Below are positions 34,907 to 44,230 of a stretch of DNA of 64,000 nucleotides, one piece after another (the first letter of the stretch is position 1; each line of letters begins with the position of its first letter). This stretch comes from Reichenbachiella versicolor (GTDB lineage Bacteria; Bacteroidota; Bacteroidia; Cytophagales; Cyclobacteriaceae): contig NZ_QFZQ01000008.1 in NCBI RefSeq assembly GCF_003171675.1, forward strand, positions 168,638-232,637, in the 5' to 3' direction. The position numbers and the translations under genes were made by a program. The notes beneath the pieces were generated by a model. That model searched no databases. It saw only the letters and a list, made by a program, of their open reading frames with translations, and was not told where the DNA came from.

Positions 34907-36220
34907 TTATACACTCTGTCGTATGGGTTCTATGTTCTCTCCTTTCGGATCAATTTCTTCCTGAATATTATTGTATTTTCCACCAAGGTATAACCCTACG
35001 CAAGCCCAAACAGCAGCTATACCTGCTCCTATTACTCCCACAGCAGCTAAACCTAGACCAATACCTTCAGTTAAGCCAGTGAATATCCAAGCTGTGAGTG
35101 AGTCACCTCCTCTATATACAACCACATCAATAACAGGCTTTGTCTTGAAACGCTTCTCTTTACTGACTTCTGTGAATAGCATTTCACGGGCAGGTCTAGT
35201 TACTGCATAGTTACCGGACCTTCTTAGCACCTGAACAACTAATAGGATGACTACTATTGGAGCAAATGCTAATAGTAGAACTGCTACACTCATTATTAAG
35301 GGCAATAATGCCAATGTCAACCCCATTCCTAATTTTTTCACGATGCGAGAGGTAGCGAAAAATGCTATCCCAAATGTCAGTACATTAACTATCCAATCAA
35401 TGCTGCCAAGAATTTGTGTTCTTGTAGCTCGATCATAGGCAGCTAGTAAGTTTTTCTGCTCGAAATACACAAATGAACTAATCATTGTATAAAGCAAGAT
35501 GAATGCACCAATAGCTAATAAATAAGGATCTGTCACAAAGGTTTTGAATCCAGCAAACGGATTTCCTCCAAGGATGAATTTGCCTGAGTCAATAACTTGA
35601 TCATCATTATGTAATTCACTCTTCTTAATTCTCGTTAGTTTGATGGCTAATGGAATAGGAAGTAGTAAAATGATTGAAGCTGTAAGTATTAGATTATCAA
35701 TACCAGACACTCCTGCAAGAAAAGTGGGAATCATTGGTCCAATTAATGCCCCTGCACTTGCTCCTGCAGCAATTGTTGCAAATAACCTTCTCGCCTGATC
35801 TTTGTTGAAAAGGTCAGACATAAAACTCCAAAAGACAGAGAGGTGAAACATGGCAAAAACACTAAGCCATACGTAGAATGCTTTATCAATGATCACGGCA
35901 TCACTAATTGTCCACATTGATAAATAGAACAATATAAAGGACATCGCAAAGAATGCATATACACCTGGCACTAATCTTTGAAATCTTACTTTGGAAACAA
36001 TTACTCCATAGATTGCTACTACAGCTGCACTAATAAAGAAATTCATTGTCCAGAGTTGACTCACCTCTGCATCTGACCAGTCACTAGCCATTGCATCTCT
36101 GACCGGTCTCAGGATGTAATAGGAGAGCATTAATATAAATGCAAACAAGAAAGATAAGGCAGTGGCTTTTACTTCGTGGTTTTCAATTTCTGAAAACCAG
36201 CCTAAAGCTTTTTTTACCAT
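34907..36220 (-). CDS. NTT/Tlc-type nucleotide transporter-like membrane protein
   Basis: 437 residues, about 11-12 TM helices. YYILRPVRDAMASDW near residue 35, FWSFMSDLFNKDQARRLFATIAAGASAGALIGP and the RSGNYAVTRPAREMLFTEV segment match bacterial homologues of the ATP/ADP translocase (Npt/Tlc) family, which in parasites exchange ATP/ADP and in chlamydial relatives also NAD+. Free-living Bacteroidota carry such genes with unknown substrate. It lies between the secreted SDR (33 nt) and ThuA (119 nt), suggesting a shared task. Substrate is inferred from family only. Confidence 0.7.
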   Translation of the reverse strand: MVKKALGWFSEIENHEVKATALSFLFAFILMLSYYILRPVRDAMASDWSDAEVSQLWTMNFFISAAVVAIYGVIVSKVRFQRLVPGVYAFFAMSFILFYLSMWTISDAVIIDKAFYVWLSVFAMFHLSVFWSFMSDLFNKDQARRLFATIAAGASAGALIGPMIPTFLAGVSGIDNLILTASIILLLPIPLAIKLTRIKKSELHNDDQVIDSGKFILGGNPFAGFKTFVTDPYLLAIGAFILLYTMISSFVYFEQKNLLAAYDRATRTQILGSIDWIVNVLTFGIAFFATSRIVKKLGMGLTLALLPLIMSVAVLLLAFAPIVVILLVVQVLRRSGNYAVTRPAREMLFTEVSKEKRFKTKPVIDVVVYRGGDSLTAWIFTGLTEGIGLGLAAVGVIGAGIAAVWACVGLYLGGKYNNIQEEIDPKGENIEPIRQSV

Positions 36221-36253
36221 GATTTTAATATTAAAGTGTGATAGTGCTTAGCC

Positions 36254-37042
36254 TTACCAAGGCATATTTTTGCCTTTGAAGTTGATAAAGGTTCCTGTTT
36301 GCTCAATAGTCAATGCTTCTACAGTTGCAGCCATCATTGGAATGGCTTCTTCTACCGTTCGTTTAGCTGTAGGGTTCATATCAGTTTTCACACCTCCTGG
36401 AGTCATAGACACTACTATAATTTGGCGATCTGCCCAGATAAAAGATAATTTCTTTGTCAACATATTTAAACCAGCTTTGCTGATTGCGTATGAATCAATT
36501 TCGTTGCTCTTTTTTTGACAAGCTATACATCCTGCACCTGAAGAGAGTTGAATCACTTTAGCACCATTTTTAAGGTGCGGATCTAGCATTTGTGCAAAGA
36601 AAGCCGCTCCCATGGTGTTGACTTTGAAATTACCGATCAGAGACTTTTCTGTCCATTCACCAAAGTTTTCTTTCACAGTCACACCAGCATTACTGATAGC
36701 TATGTCGATTTTAATTTTCTTCTTTGTAAGTGTGTTACTGAGAGTATTCGCATCTTCCAAACTTGTTACATCAAGTTTTTCGATCATTAATTTTTTCTTG
36801 TATTGTTTCTTTAATGCTTGTAACTGGTCTGCTGATTCTGGTTTACGAGCAGTAGCTATCACTGTATAGCCTTTCTCTAAGTAATATTTTGTCCATCCTA
36901 ATCCTTGCCCTCTGTTAGATCCTGTGATAATGGCCACTTTGGAATCGGCTTTTGTTTTGGCTGAAGCATTAAATGTTGATAACGCTAGAACACTCAAAAA
37001 TATGAGTGCGAGTGATTTCAATTTTTGAATTGATTTGTACAT
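36254..37042 (-). CDS. short-chain dehydrogenase/reductase with a Sec signal peptide
   Basis: 262 residues. Residues 1-28 form a classical signal peptide (KSLALIFLSVLALSTFNASA). The mature part is a complete classical SDR: VAIITGSNRGQG (residues 36-47), SNAG at 117-120, Ser168, Y185-x3-K189 (YAISK) and the PGGVKTDM segment. Catalytic tetrad looks intact, so it is an active NAD(P)-dependent oxidoreductase predicted to act outside the cytosol, which is odd because these cofactors are not normally free there. First gene of the unit with the nucleotide transporter. Confidence 0.8.
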   Translation of the reverse strand: MYKSIQKLKSLALIFLSVLALSTFNASAKTKADSKVAIITGSNRGQGLGWTKYYLEKGYTVIATARKPESADQLQALKKQYKKKLMIEKLDVTSLEDANTLSNTLTKKKIKIDIAISNAGVTVKENFGEWTEKSLIGNFKVNTMGAAFFAQMLDPHLKNGAKVIQLSSGAGCIACQKKSNEIDSYAISKAGLNMLTKKLSFIWADRQIIVVSMTPGGVKTDMNPTAKRTVEEAIPMMAATVEALTIEQTGTFINFKGKNMPW

Positions 37043-37219
37043 AATTTAGATTTTAATAGTTGAACACTTTTTAGCATTAAGCCTTTCAGTGTCTGTATTC
37101 ATTACCATTCTTATAGTTTGAAAAACTCTTCATACAAGTTTGTCAAATTGATTATACAAATGTGGATGATGAAAATGTGAGAGTGCTAATGAAGACTATG
37201 GATGAACGATAGACAGGAA

Positions 37220-37227
37220 TAGATTTG
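37220..37227 (+). promoter_or_regulatory. -7 element TAGATTTG upstream of the TPR-HTH regulator
   Basis: Exact TAnnTTTG, about 80-105 nt before the candidate starts. A similar TAGATTTTG follows at 37231. No clear -33 TTG. Confidence 0.3.
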
Positions 37228-37331
37228 TGATAGATTTTGTATAGATATTAGAGTGAGAATAGTGCTTGATTCAGCCAAAATCAAATGATTTAGTGTTTTG
37301 ATTAATGACAATGTCTATTTTTACTATAGAT

Positions 37332-38960
37332 ATGAATAAGAGAAGATCGGTTGTTGTGAGGACTTGGAGTTTTGTGGTTCTAGTTTGGGTTTTGAACTAT
37401 TCCTTTACTGGTCATGCTCAGGATAACCCACCTGATGACCTGAAGCAAATTACTGAAAAACTGAAGTTTGCTAATGAGGATAGTTTAATCTCTGTATTCA
37501 ATAATGCAAAGGAACTGTCTCTTGTAAATGGGGATACAACCAGAACTATTAAACTACTTATAGAGATTGCGAAAATGCAATCTGGAAATGCGAATTACCC
37601 TAAAGCTTATGATGGATATTGGGAAGCTTTGATTTTGGCTAATGCTAAGGGAAATGAAGGACAACTAGCAAAAATCTATTCAGGTTTAGCCATTCTTTAT
37701 AGCATGTTTGAGAGAAACCCAGAGGCGGAGGAATACTTCGAGAAGTCTGTCGCAGTCAATAAAAAGCTAATCCACGATGGAAAAGAAGGTTTAATAGCTT
37801 TAATGAGAGTTTACACGACTTATGCCAATCATCATAGAGAAAATGGCAATTATGGAATAGCACAGCATTATGTGGATAGCTGTCATGCTATAATGAGACA
37901 AGACCCAAATATTGATGGTCAGTATGTGGATGGAGTCCAAGGTATATTGTTGTTATATCAAGGAAAACCAAATCAGGCTCTTGAACTATTGCTAAAAAAT
38001 GAGAAAACCTTCATTGGAGGAAAACGAGCGTATTTAACCATATTGTATTCTTTTTTGGGTGAAGTCTGTTTGGCTATGAATAATTTGAAGAGGAGTGAAG
38101 AGTACTTCTTAAAATCTATCGAAATAGCAGACCGTTATAATAGACATCAAAATTTTGTACCCCAAGTGTATCGCAAGCTGGCGAACCTTTACTTTATCTG
38201 GGGAAAGGAACGGGAGGCTTATATTTACTTATTGAAATCTATAGATGTAGCAGATCAATATTTCGGTGCATCAAGTCCAACGAACAGAAGCCTGTTCGAA
38301 ATTAAGGATGAGTTTAGAATAGAGACTGAAAGACAACGACAGATAATAGAACAAGCTAGACTTACAGAATTAGAACAGGAACGAAGTATTTTAAATCTCA
38401 AAACAGTCATTCTTAGTATTGCAGTAGCATTCTTAGTTGTAGTTTCATTTACAATCATTCTTTACTTAAGAAACAGACACCGTACAGAAAAGAAAATATT
38501 AAAGAGTAACCACAAATTAGCCAAGCAAAACAATCAGCAGATCTTAGAACTAAAGAATAAGGAGCTTACCTCATTTGCCTTGCAGTTGATAGAAAAAGAT
38601 GAATTGCTTCTTGAAATCAAAAACACTCTTAACGAAAGTGATAAAGACAAACAAGAAAAAATTAAACGTTCCCTGATCTCTAAAATTACTGTCAATCGGA
38701 AAAATGACTGGAAAGAGTTCGATGCCAGATTTAGTTCTGTCAACAAAAGTTTCTACTCTGCATTAAGTGATACCTATCCAGAACTTACAAAGGGTGATCA
38801 CAAGATATGTGCCCTAATAAAATTGAACTTCTCAAGTAAAGAGATGTCTCAACTTTTGGGTATCTCTAGTGAGAGTGTAAATAGTTCTCGTTATCGAATT
38901 AGAAAAAAAATGAATCTCTCAAAAGAAGATAATTTAGAGGAGATTATTTGCAAGCTTTAG
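37332..38960 (+). CDS. TPR-repeat membrane protein with C-terminal LuxR-like HTH
   Basis: About 542 residues from ATG 37332 (MNKRRSVVVRTW, then a signal segment ending FTGHAQ); ATG 37305 is an alternative. Residues ~30-330 hold tetratricopeptide-like helix pairs (periplasmic), a TM helix lies near 355-378 (LKTVILSIAVAFLVVVSFTIILYL), then a cytosolic coiled coil and a helix-turn-helix (HKICALIKLNFSSKEMSQLLGISSESVNSSRYRIRKKMN). Such one-piece sensors are common in Bacteroidota. Divergent from the SDR unit and convergent with DUF1080, so it may control one of them. Confidence 0.8.
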   Translation: MNKRRSVVVRTWSFVVLVWVLNYSFTGHAQDNPPDDLKQITEKLKFANEDSLISVFNNAKELSLVNGDTTRTIKLLIEIAKMQSGNANYPKAYDGYWEALILANAKGNEGQLAKIYSGLAILYSMFERNPEAEEYFEKSVAVNKKLIHDGKEGLIALMRVYTTYANHHRENGNYGIAQHYVDSCHAIMRQDPNIDGQYVDGVQGILLLYQGKPNQALELLLKNEKTFIGGKRAYLTILYSFLGEVCLAMNNLKRSEEYFLKSIEIADRYNRHQNFVPQVYRKLANLYFIWGKEREAYIYLLKSIDVADQYFGASSPTNRSLFEIKDEFRIETERQRQIIEQARLTELEQERSILNLKTVILSIAVAFLVVVSFTIILYLRNRHRTEKKILKSNHKLAKQNNQQILELKNKELTSFALQLIEKDELLLEIKNTLNESDKDKQEKIKRSLISKITVNRKNDWKEFDARFSSVNKSFYSALSDTYPELTKGDHKICALIKLNFSSKEMSQLLGISSESVNSSRYRIRKKMNLSKEDNLEEIICKL

Positions 38961-38975
38961 TTTACTCGGATTTCA

Positions 38976-39779
38976 TTAAAGAAACTTCTTAGCTGGAATA
39001 TCCTTTTTGAATTCCATTATTTCGATGTTCCTGTAGAAAATTTCAGCTGTTTCACTCTGAAATCCAATGATTCCTTTTGCAGGGTTTAAATTAAAAGCCA
39101 TGTTCACTACTTCACCATTCAGTTTGTGGATGGCATATTTATCTCCCATTACTATAATTTCACAATTGTTCCATTGACCATCTAGTGCATGATAATTGTT
39201 TGTTTGCTTAGCTCGATGCATCCAGTGTTTTTTTACTTCAGGGATTCCTCCATCATTTGGGTGTAAATAGAATTTACCATCTTCAGTACAAAACCAATTG
39301 TATGTTACTCCCTTTGGGCGGATTAGGTCACCAGTGTGATTATTTTCTTTAGTATGATCATATCTAATTTGATATTCAATTCCTGTAGGCCAGATTTTAT
39401 CATCTGTAACATGGTAATACACACCAGCATCATATTGCCAAGCTTTGAAATTGTTCGCTACTCTGCTTCCCCATTTGTATTCAAATTTTAAAATGTATCT
39501 GCTATACTCTTTATCTGTATAGAATAGACCATGCGTATTGTGAGTCTTTATATCGGTTTCATATTGATCAGGAAAAGATTCATTGAATACATGGACCGTT
39601 CCATTGTCAATAGCAAATACTTCTTGAGCTAATGAATCGTTATCTGATTTGATTTTAAGGTACCAACCAGAAAAGTCTTTACCGTTAAATAAAGGTTTGA
39701 ATCCTTTAGTCTGTCCAAAAGATTCTACTTTAATAGCTAATAAAGGCAAGAGTGTAAGTAACCAACAATATTTTTTCAT
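38976..39779 (-). CDS. secreted DUF1080 (3-keto-disaccharide hydrolase-type) protein
   Basis: 267 residues. Signal peptide to about residue 22 (LLPLLAIKVESFGQ). The typical start GFKPLFNGKDFSGWYLKI, then YILKFEYKWG, GVYYHVTDDKIWPTGIEYQIR and QWNNCEIIVMGDKYAIHKLNGEVVN define the concanavalin-like DUF1080 fold. Members of this family hydrolyse 3-keto-glycosides in Bacteroidota. It lies near the secreted SDR and ThuA genes, which could form or process 3-keto-sugars. Transcribed on the same strand as hemB but 67 nt downstream of it. Confidence 0.85.
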   Translation of the reverse strand: MKKYCWLLTLLPLLAIKVESFGQTKGFKPLFNGKDFSGWYLKIKSDNDSLAQEVFAIDNGTVHVFNESFPDQYETDIKTHNTHGLFYTDKEYSRYILKFEYKWGSRVANNFKAWQYDAGVYYHVTDDKIWPTGIEYQIRYDHTKENNHTGDLIRPKGVTYNWFCTEDGKFYLHPNDGGIPEVKKHWMHRAKQTNNYHALDGQWNNCEIIVMGDKYAIHKLNGEVVNMAFNLNPAKGIIGFQSETAEIFYRNIEIMEFKKDIPAKKFL

Positions 39780-39846
39780 ACTAGAAATTATAGGTTTAGC
39801 GGTTCATCTATTATTGTTTTAATAAGTGTCAGAATTACGCAATTCA

Positions 39847-40821
39847 TTAACTTTTTAGAAGAATGGCAGCTTCTTTAGCAAAATATGTCAAAATAATTTT
39901 GGCACCAGCTCTTCTCATACTAAGCAATGATTCCATCATGGCTTTATCTCCGTCTAACCATCCTTTTTGAGCTGCAGCTTTAATCATAGCATATTCGCCA
40001 GATACATTATAGGCAGCTATTGGAAGATCAAAATTATCTCTTAGAAGCTTAATTACATCCAAATAAGCTAGAGCTGGTTTTACCATTAGAAAATCTGCTC
40101 CCTCTTCTTCATCTAACTCTCCTTCAATGATGGCTTCACGAAGGTTAGCAGGATTCATTTGATATGTTTTTTTATCACCAGATTTAGGTGCCGAGTCTAA
40201 GGCATCTCGGAATGGACCATAGAAAGCACTTGCATACTTGGCAGTATAAGACATGATGGAAGTATTTTCAAAACCGTTTTCATCAAGGACATCTCTCAAG
40301 TATTCTACACGTCCATCCATCATATCAGACGGGCCAATGATATCTATTCCAGTCTGTGCTTGACTTAAAGTCATTTCTCCAAGTATTTCCAGCGTCTCAT
40401 CATTCAGGATGTTTCCTTCATCATCCACTATACCATCATGACCGTCCGTACTATATGGATCCATAGCTACATCTGTCATGATGCAAGCTTCTGGAAACTC
40501 CTTTTTGATTTCTGTGAGAGCTTTCAAATAGAAGAAGTCATGATTATAGCTTTGAGTAGCTATTTTGTCCTTGTGTTTTTCATCTACCACAGGGAATACG
40601 TCAAATGCTCTTATGCCAAGTTTTAAACACGTTTCGACTTCACGAAGCATATTGTCTAAGGAAAGTCTGTAAACCCCGGGCATTGAATCTACTTCAACTT
40701 TTTTACTATTTCCCTCTAGAAGGAATAACGGTAACATGAAATCATTGACGGATAGCCTAGTTTCTTCTACCATGTCTCTGATCACAGTAGATTTTCTATT
40801 TCTACGAGGTCTTCTTAGCAT
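39847..40821 (-). CDS. hemB: porphobilinogen synthase (delta-aminolevulinic acid dehydratase)
   Basis: Condenses two 5-aminolevulinate molecules to porphobilinogen in haem synthesis. 324 residues. Active-site lysines K195 (SYTAKYASAFYGPFR) and K248 (FLMVKPALAY). The metal-binding stretch is DVAMDPYSTDGHDG: Asp-rich with no cysteine triad, so of the Mg2+-type rather than the zinc-type enzyme. Start ATG 40821. Confidence 0.96.
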   Translation of the reverse strand: MLRRPRRNRKSTVIRDMVEETRLSVNDFMLPLFLLEGNSKKVEVDSMPGVYRLSLDNMLREVETCLKLGIRAFDVFPVVDEKHKDKIATQSYNHDFFYLKALTEIKKEFPEACIMTDVAMDPYSTDGHDGIVDDEGNILNDETLEILGEMTLSQAQTGIDIIGPSDMMDGRVEYLRDVLDENGFENTSIMSYTAKYASAFYGPFRDALDSAPKSGDKKTYQMNPANLREAIIEGELDEEEGADFLMVKPALAYLDVIKLLRDNFDLPIAAYNVSGEYAMIKAAAQKGWLDGDKAMMESLLSMRRAGAKIILTYFAKEAAILLKS

Positions 40822-41009
40822 ATAATTATGATTTTGAGCAAATCTACTCTAAAGACCTCAATAGAATTACTTTAAGTGATAAGATCATATATAGACTTAA
40901 AAACAAATACGGTTAGATTTTCGTAAAATTCAAAAAAATACAATCAACGATTTCAATAGATCTGATTTTTAGATTGAGGTAATTTTATTCATTTCAATTG
41001 AGTGCAGCC

Positions 41010-42257
41010 ATGCGAAAAAGAATAATACTATGCTATTTACTTTCTTTTATACCTTTTCTAGGTATATCGCAAGCTAATATTCATCACGGATTTAAGGTTC
41101 CAGAGGATAGAGTTCGTATTAGAATACCTTTCAAGCTTTATGATAATCTCATAGTCGTACCAGTGAAAGTTAACGGAGGTATGGAGATGAACTTTATAGT
41201 TGATACAGGAGTTCAGTATCCTATTCTTACCGAAAAAGCTATTGGAGATTATTTGGGTTTGGAATATACACGTGAGATTGTAATATACGGGCGTGGATCT
41301 GTAGACAGTATCAGAGCACTTGTTGTCAAAGATATTAATCTAGAATTACCGGGAGGAGTAGTTTCGGATTTTACGCAGTCTTTTTTGGTCTTGGAGCATG
41401 ATTATTTGGAACTCGAGAAAAATTTAGGAATAGATGTTTATGGAGTTTTAGGGTATGATTTGTTTAAGAGGTTTGTGGTTAGAATTGACTATGAGGAAGG
41501 TTACATTACACTGATTGAACCAGAAGCCTTCAAGCCTAGAAGAAGATTTACAAAAGTTCCTATTAAGGTTATTAACACTAAACCTTATATGACAGTGACT
41601 ATCAAAGATGGTGAAAATGCTGAAGTTACTCAGCCGTTAATGGTAGATACAGGAGCTAGTCACTCCATCCTTCTCGACCCACAACATGACGATATTATTG
41701 TACCTGAGATCAATGTTGCATCTGTTATTGGACGAGGATTAGCGGGAGATTTTTATGGTTTTTTAGGGAGGGTTGATGCCATTCAGGTTGATGAGTTTGA
41801 GATCAATAAGACTATTGCGACTTTCCCTGATCCTAATACAACTCCTGAGACGGTGAAGCGCGGCAGCAAATATGGTACTTTAGGAGGAGAGTTTCTATCT
41901 AGGTTTGATGTCATAATCGATTATCACAATGAGGGTATTTATCTAAAAAAGAATCGTTACTACGATTCACATTTTGAGCATGATATGAGTGGGTTATATA
42001 TAGTAGCAAATGGGAGAAATGGATCTAGATATGAAAATTTTGAAGTAAGCTCCGTTCGCGAAAACTCACCAGCTCACTTGGCAGGGATCCAAAAAGGAGA
42101 TATCATCAAAACCATAAATGGTCTAGACTATGAGTCAATTAAATTGGCTGGAGCCAATGCCATATTAAGAGAAAAACCAGGGAAAAAGATTGTGGTCAAA
42201 ATCAAAAGAAATGACCAAAAATTAAGGAAGGTATTCAGATTGGAAAGATTGATATAA
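41010..42257 (+). CDS. retropepsin-like aspartyl protease with C-terminal PDZ domain
   Basis: About 415 residues. ATG 41010 (MRKRIILCYLLSFIPFLGISQ) gives a clean signal peptide and is preferred over TTG 40998. Two aspartyl-protease lobes are visible: MNFIVDTGVQYPILT near residue 58 and LMVDTGASHSILLD near residue 210, so one chain may form the full active site. Residues ~330-410 are a PDZ domain (VRENSPAHLAGIQKGDIIKTINGLDY). Predicted periplasmic. Similar protease-PDZ proteins are widespread in Bacteroidota, substrate unknown. Confidence 0.8.
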   Translation: MRKRIILCYLLSFIPFLGISQANIHHGFKVPEDRVRIRIPFKLYDNLIVVPVKVNGGMEMNFIVDTGVQYPILTEKAIGDYLGLEYTREIVIYGRGSVDSIRALVVKDINLELPGGVVSDFTQSFLVLEHDYLELEKNLGIDVYGVLGYDLFKRFVVRIDYEEGYITLIEPEAFKPRRRFTKVPIKVINTKPYMTVTIKDGENAEVTQPLMVDTGASHSILLDPQHDDIIVPEINVASVIGRGLAGDFYGFLGRVDAIQVDEFEINKTIATFPDPNTTPETVKRGSKYGTLGGEFLSRFDVIIDYHNEGIYLKKNRYYDSHFEHDMSGLYIVANGRNGSRYENFEVSSVRENSPAHLAGIQKGDIIKTINGLDYESIKLAGANAILREKPGKKIVVKIKRNDQKLRKVFRLERLI

Positions 42258-42364
42258 TGTCACCAACAAAGCAGAAAGCAACTAAAATTTCGGTTTTTGA
42301 CCGAATAGCTATATTTTCGACTTTGTTTCAAACTTCATTGAAGGTATTACCGTAAGGTTAGCAC

Positions 42365-43255
42365 ATGAACAGGATTTTGTTGACCACGTTGTTGGTCTGT
42401 TGTTATTGGTTAGAAGGAAGTTGTCAGCTTAAAAAATTTTACGCTGTCAAAGACGATACTTCATATGACACAGTGAGGTTTTCGCTCAAGGCTACCTCAG
42501 GCACCTGTTTTATCAAGCCATCTCATCACGACGACCCACTTACCATCTATGGTAATCCTGACTTCTCAGACGTTAATCCTAGCTTTTCAGCCATTCAATC
42601 AGGAAAGTCTCAACTTGTATCCTTAGAACTTGAAGATTACAATAAAAAAGGCCTAAGCCAAGCTATATCTTATTCTATGTTTGGTAGCGAAGACATAGAG
42701 GAAAATTACTGGAAGGTATATCTAACTAATGATAAAATTTATGATCTCAACCTTCAATATGGAGTAGGTGATGCCAATGTTAATTTGTCTAACGTAGCCG
42801 TGTCTAGATTAAAATTAGAGACTGGAAGTGCAGATGTTAAATTGACATACGATACGGATAGAAAAAACCGCTGTGAAATGGATACTCTGCAAGTCAGTGT
42901 TGATATGGGTACGGTTGTAATAGATCAAATGCATGCGGCAAGAGCCAAGTATGTCACTACCGATGTCGGATTTGGGACTGTGGTTTTGGACTTGCGTCAA
43001 GCTCCAGTCTCCAATTGTACTATTAAAGCAATGATCGGTGCAGGGAAGTTGAAAGTTTTAATGCCAGATAAAGGTGTACCCGCCAAAGTCAATTTTAAAA
43101 CAAGTCCTCTTTGTAAAATTTCCTTTGAGCAAGATTTTAAAGAATCAGAGAAAGGAGTATTTGTTAATTCGGCATATACTTCAGGAGCAGATAATCTCGT
43201 AACCTTTGACCTAGATGTAGCACTAGGAAATATCATCTTTCTATATCCAGAATAA
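42365..43255 (+). CDS. secreted toastrack-like (LiaF/DUF4097-like) protein
   Basis: 296 residues with an N-terminal signal peptide (LLTTLLVCCYWLEGSCQ). The body is a series of short beta strands with repeating DLNLQYGVGDANVNLSNVAVSRLKLETGSADVKLTY and TTDVGFGTVVLDLRQAPVSNCTIKAMIGAGKLKVLMP, the ladder pattern of toastrack/adhesin-like domains of cell-envelope stress proteins. Exact family not certain. It lies 63 bp upstream of an ABC exporter on the same strand. Confidence 0.6.
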   Translation: MNRILLTTLLVCCYWLEGSCQLKKFYAVKDDTSYDTVRFSLKATSGTCFIKPSHHDDPLTIYGNPDFSDVNPSFSAIQSGKSQLVSLELEDYNKKGLSQAISYSMFGSEDIEENYWKVYLTNDKIYDLNLQYGVGDANVNLSNVAVSRLKLETGSADVKLTYDTDRKNRCEMDTLQVSVDMGTVVIDQMHAARAKYVTTDVGFGTVVLDLRQAPVSNCTIKAMIGAGKLKVLMPDKGVPAKVNFKTSPLCKISFEQDFKESEKGVFVNSAYTSGADNLVTFDLDVALGNIIFLYPE

Positions 43256-43318
43256 CCAGTTGTAATATTTAGTTTTGATCTGTTACTAACGATTGTAAAC
43301 TACTCTTATTCATTACAG

Positions 43319-44230
43319 TTGAGCATACTTCAAATTCAGAACGTATCTAAAAGATATGATGATCATATTGCGTTGAATGATATTTCATTTGAAATACCAG
43401 AACATGCAGTATTAGGTCTATTAGGCCCCAATGGTGCAGGTAAAACCACTTTAATTAGAATAATTACTCAAATTATCTTGGCGGACCAAGGAACGGTGAT
43501 TTTTAAAGGTCAGCCAATGACCCATGAAGATGTACGACGAATTGGATACCTACCAGAAGAGCGTGGTCTTTATAAAAAGATGAAAGTAGCTGAGCACCTA
43601 CTTTACCTCGTTCGACTAAAAGGGCTGTCAAAATCTGAAGCCATTAAAAAAATTAATTATTGGTTAGATAAAATGGACATGCGTACATGGATCAATAAGA
43701 GAGTAGAAGATCTATCTAAGGGAATGCAACAGAAGGTGCAGTTTGTAGCAACAGTGGCACATGAACCAGACCTTTTGATTTTAGATGAGCCATTTTCAGG
43801 TTTCGACCCTGTTAATGCTGATCTCATTAAAGACGAGCTTCAAGAAATCAAGGAGAAAGGAACTACGATTGTTTATTCTACACATAGAATGGAGGCGGTT
43901 GAGGAATTGTGCGATCATATAGTTTTAATTAATAAATCTTCATTGGTATTAAATGGTGCCAAGAAAAATATCAAAGACGAGCACAGAGATAGAAGCTATT
44001 TGATTGACTACTTATCAGGAGAAATTAATTCCTCACCCGATTGTTTTGACTTGATATCTACCGCTAAATTGGAAGAAGGATATCAAGCTCATGTTAGATT
44101 AAAAAATGGCTACACAACAACTGATTTGTTAAAAAGTGTAACTGATTTGGAGATCACATCATTTAATGAAAAGATTCCATCTATTCACGATATTTTCGTT
44201 CAAACTGTAAAATCATCTTCTCATGAATAA
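43319..44230 (+). CDS. ABC transporter ATP-binding protein (NatA-like)
   Basis: 303 residues starting at TTG 43319 (SILQIQNVSKRY). Walker A GPNGAGKTTLI, Q-loop region GYLPEERGLYKKMKV, signature LSKGMQQKV, Walker B LLILDEPFSGFDP and switch His in STHRMEA. The C-terminal ~80 residues are an accessory domain as in NatA and gliding GldA-type subunits. The stop overlaps the permease gene by 8 nt. Drives an ABC-2 type exporter. Confidence 0.9.
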   Translation: MSILQIQNVSKRYDDHIALNDISFEIPEHAVLGLLGPNGAGKTTLIRIITQIILADQGTVIFKGQPMTHEDVRRIGYLPEERGLYKKMKVAEHLLYLVRLKGLSKSEAIKKINYWLDKMDMRTWINKRVEDLSKGMQQKVQFVATVAHEPDLLILDEPFSGFDPVNADLIKDELQEIKEKGTTIVYSTHRMEAVEELCDHIVLINKSSLVLNGAKKNIKDEHRDRSYLIDYLSGEINSSPDCFDLISTAKLEEGYQAHVRLKNGYTTTDLLKSVTDLEITSFNEKIPSIHDIFVQTVKSSSHE

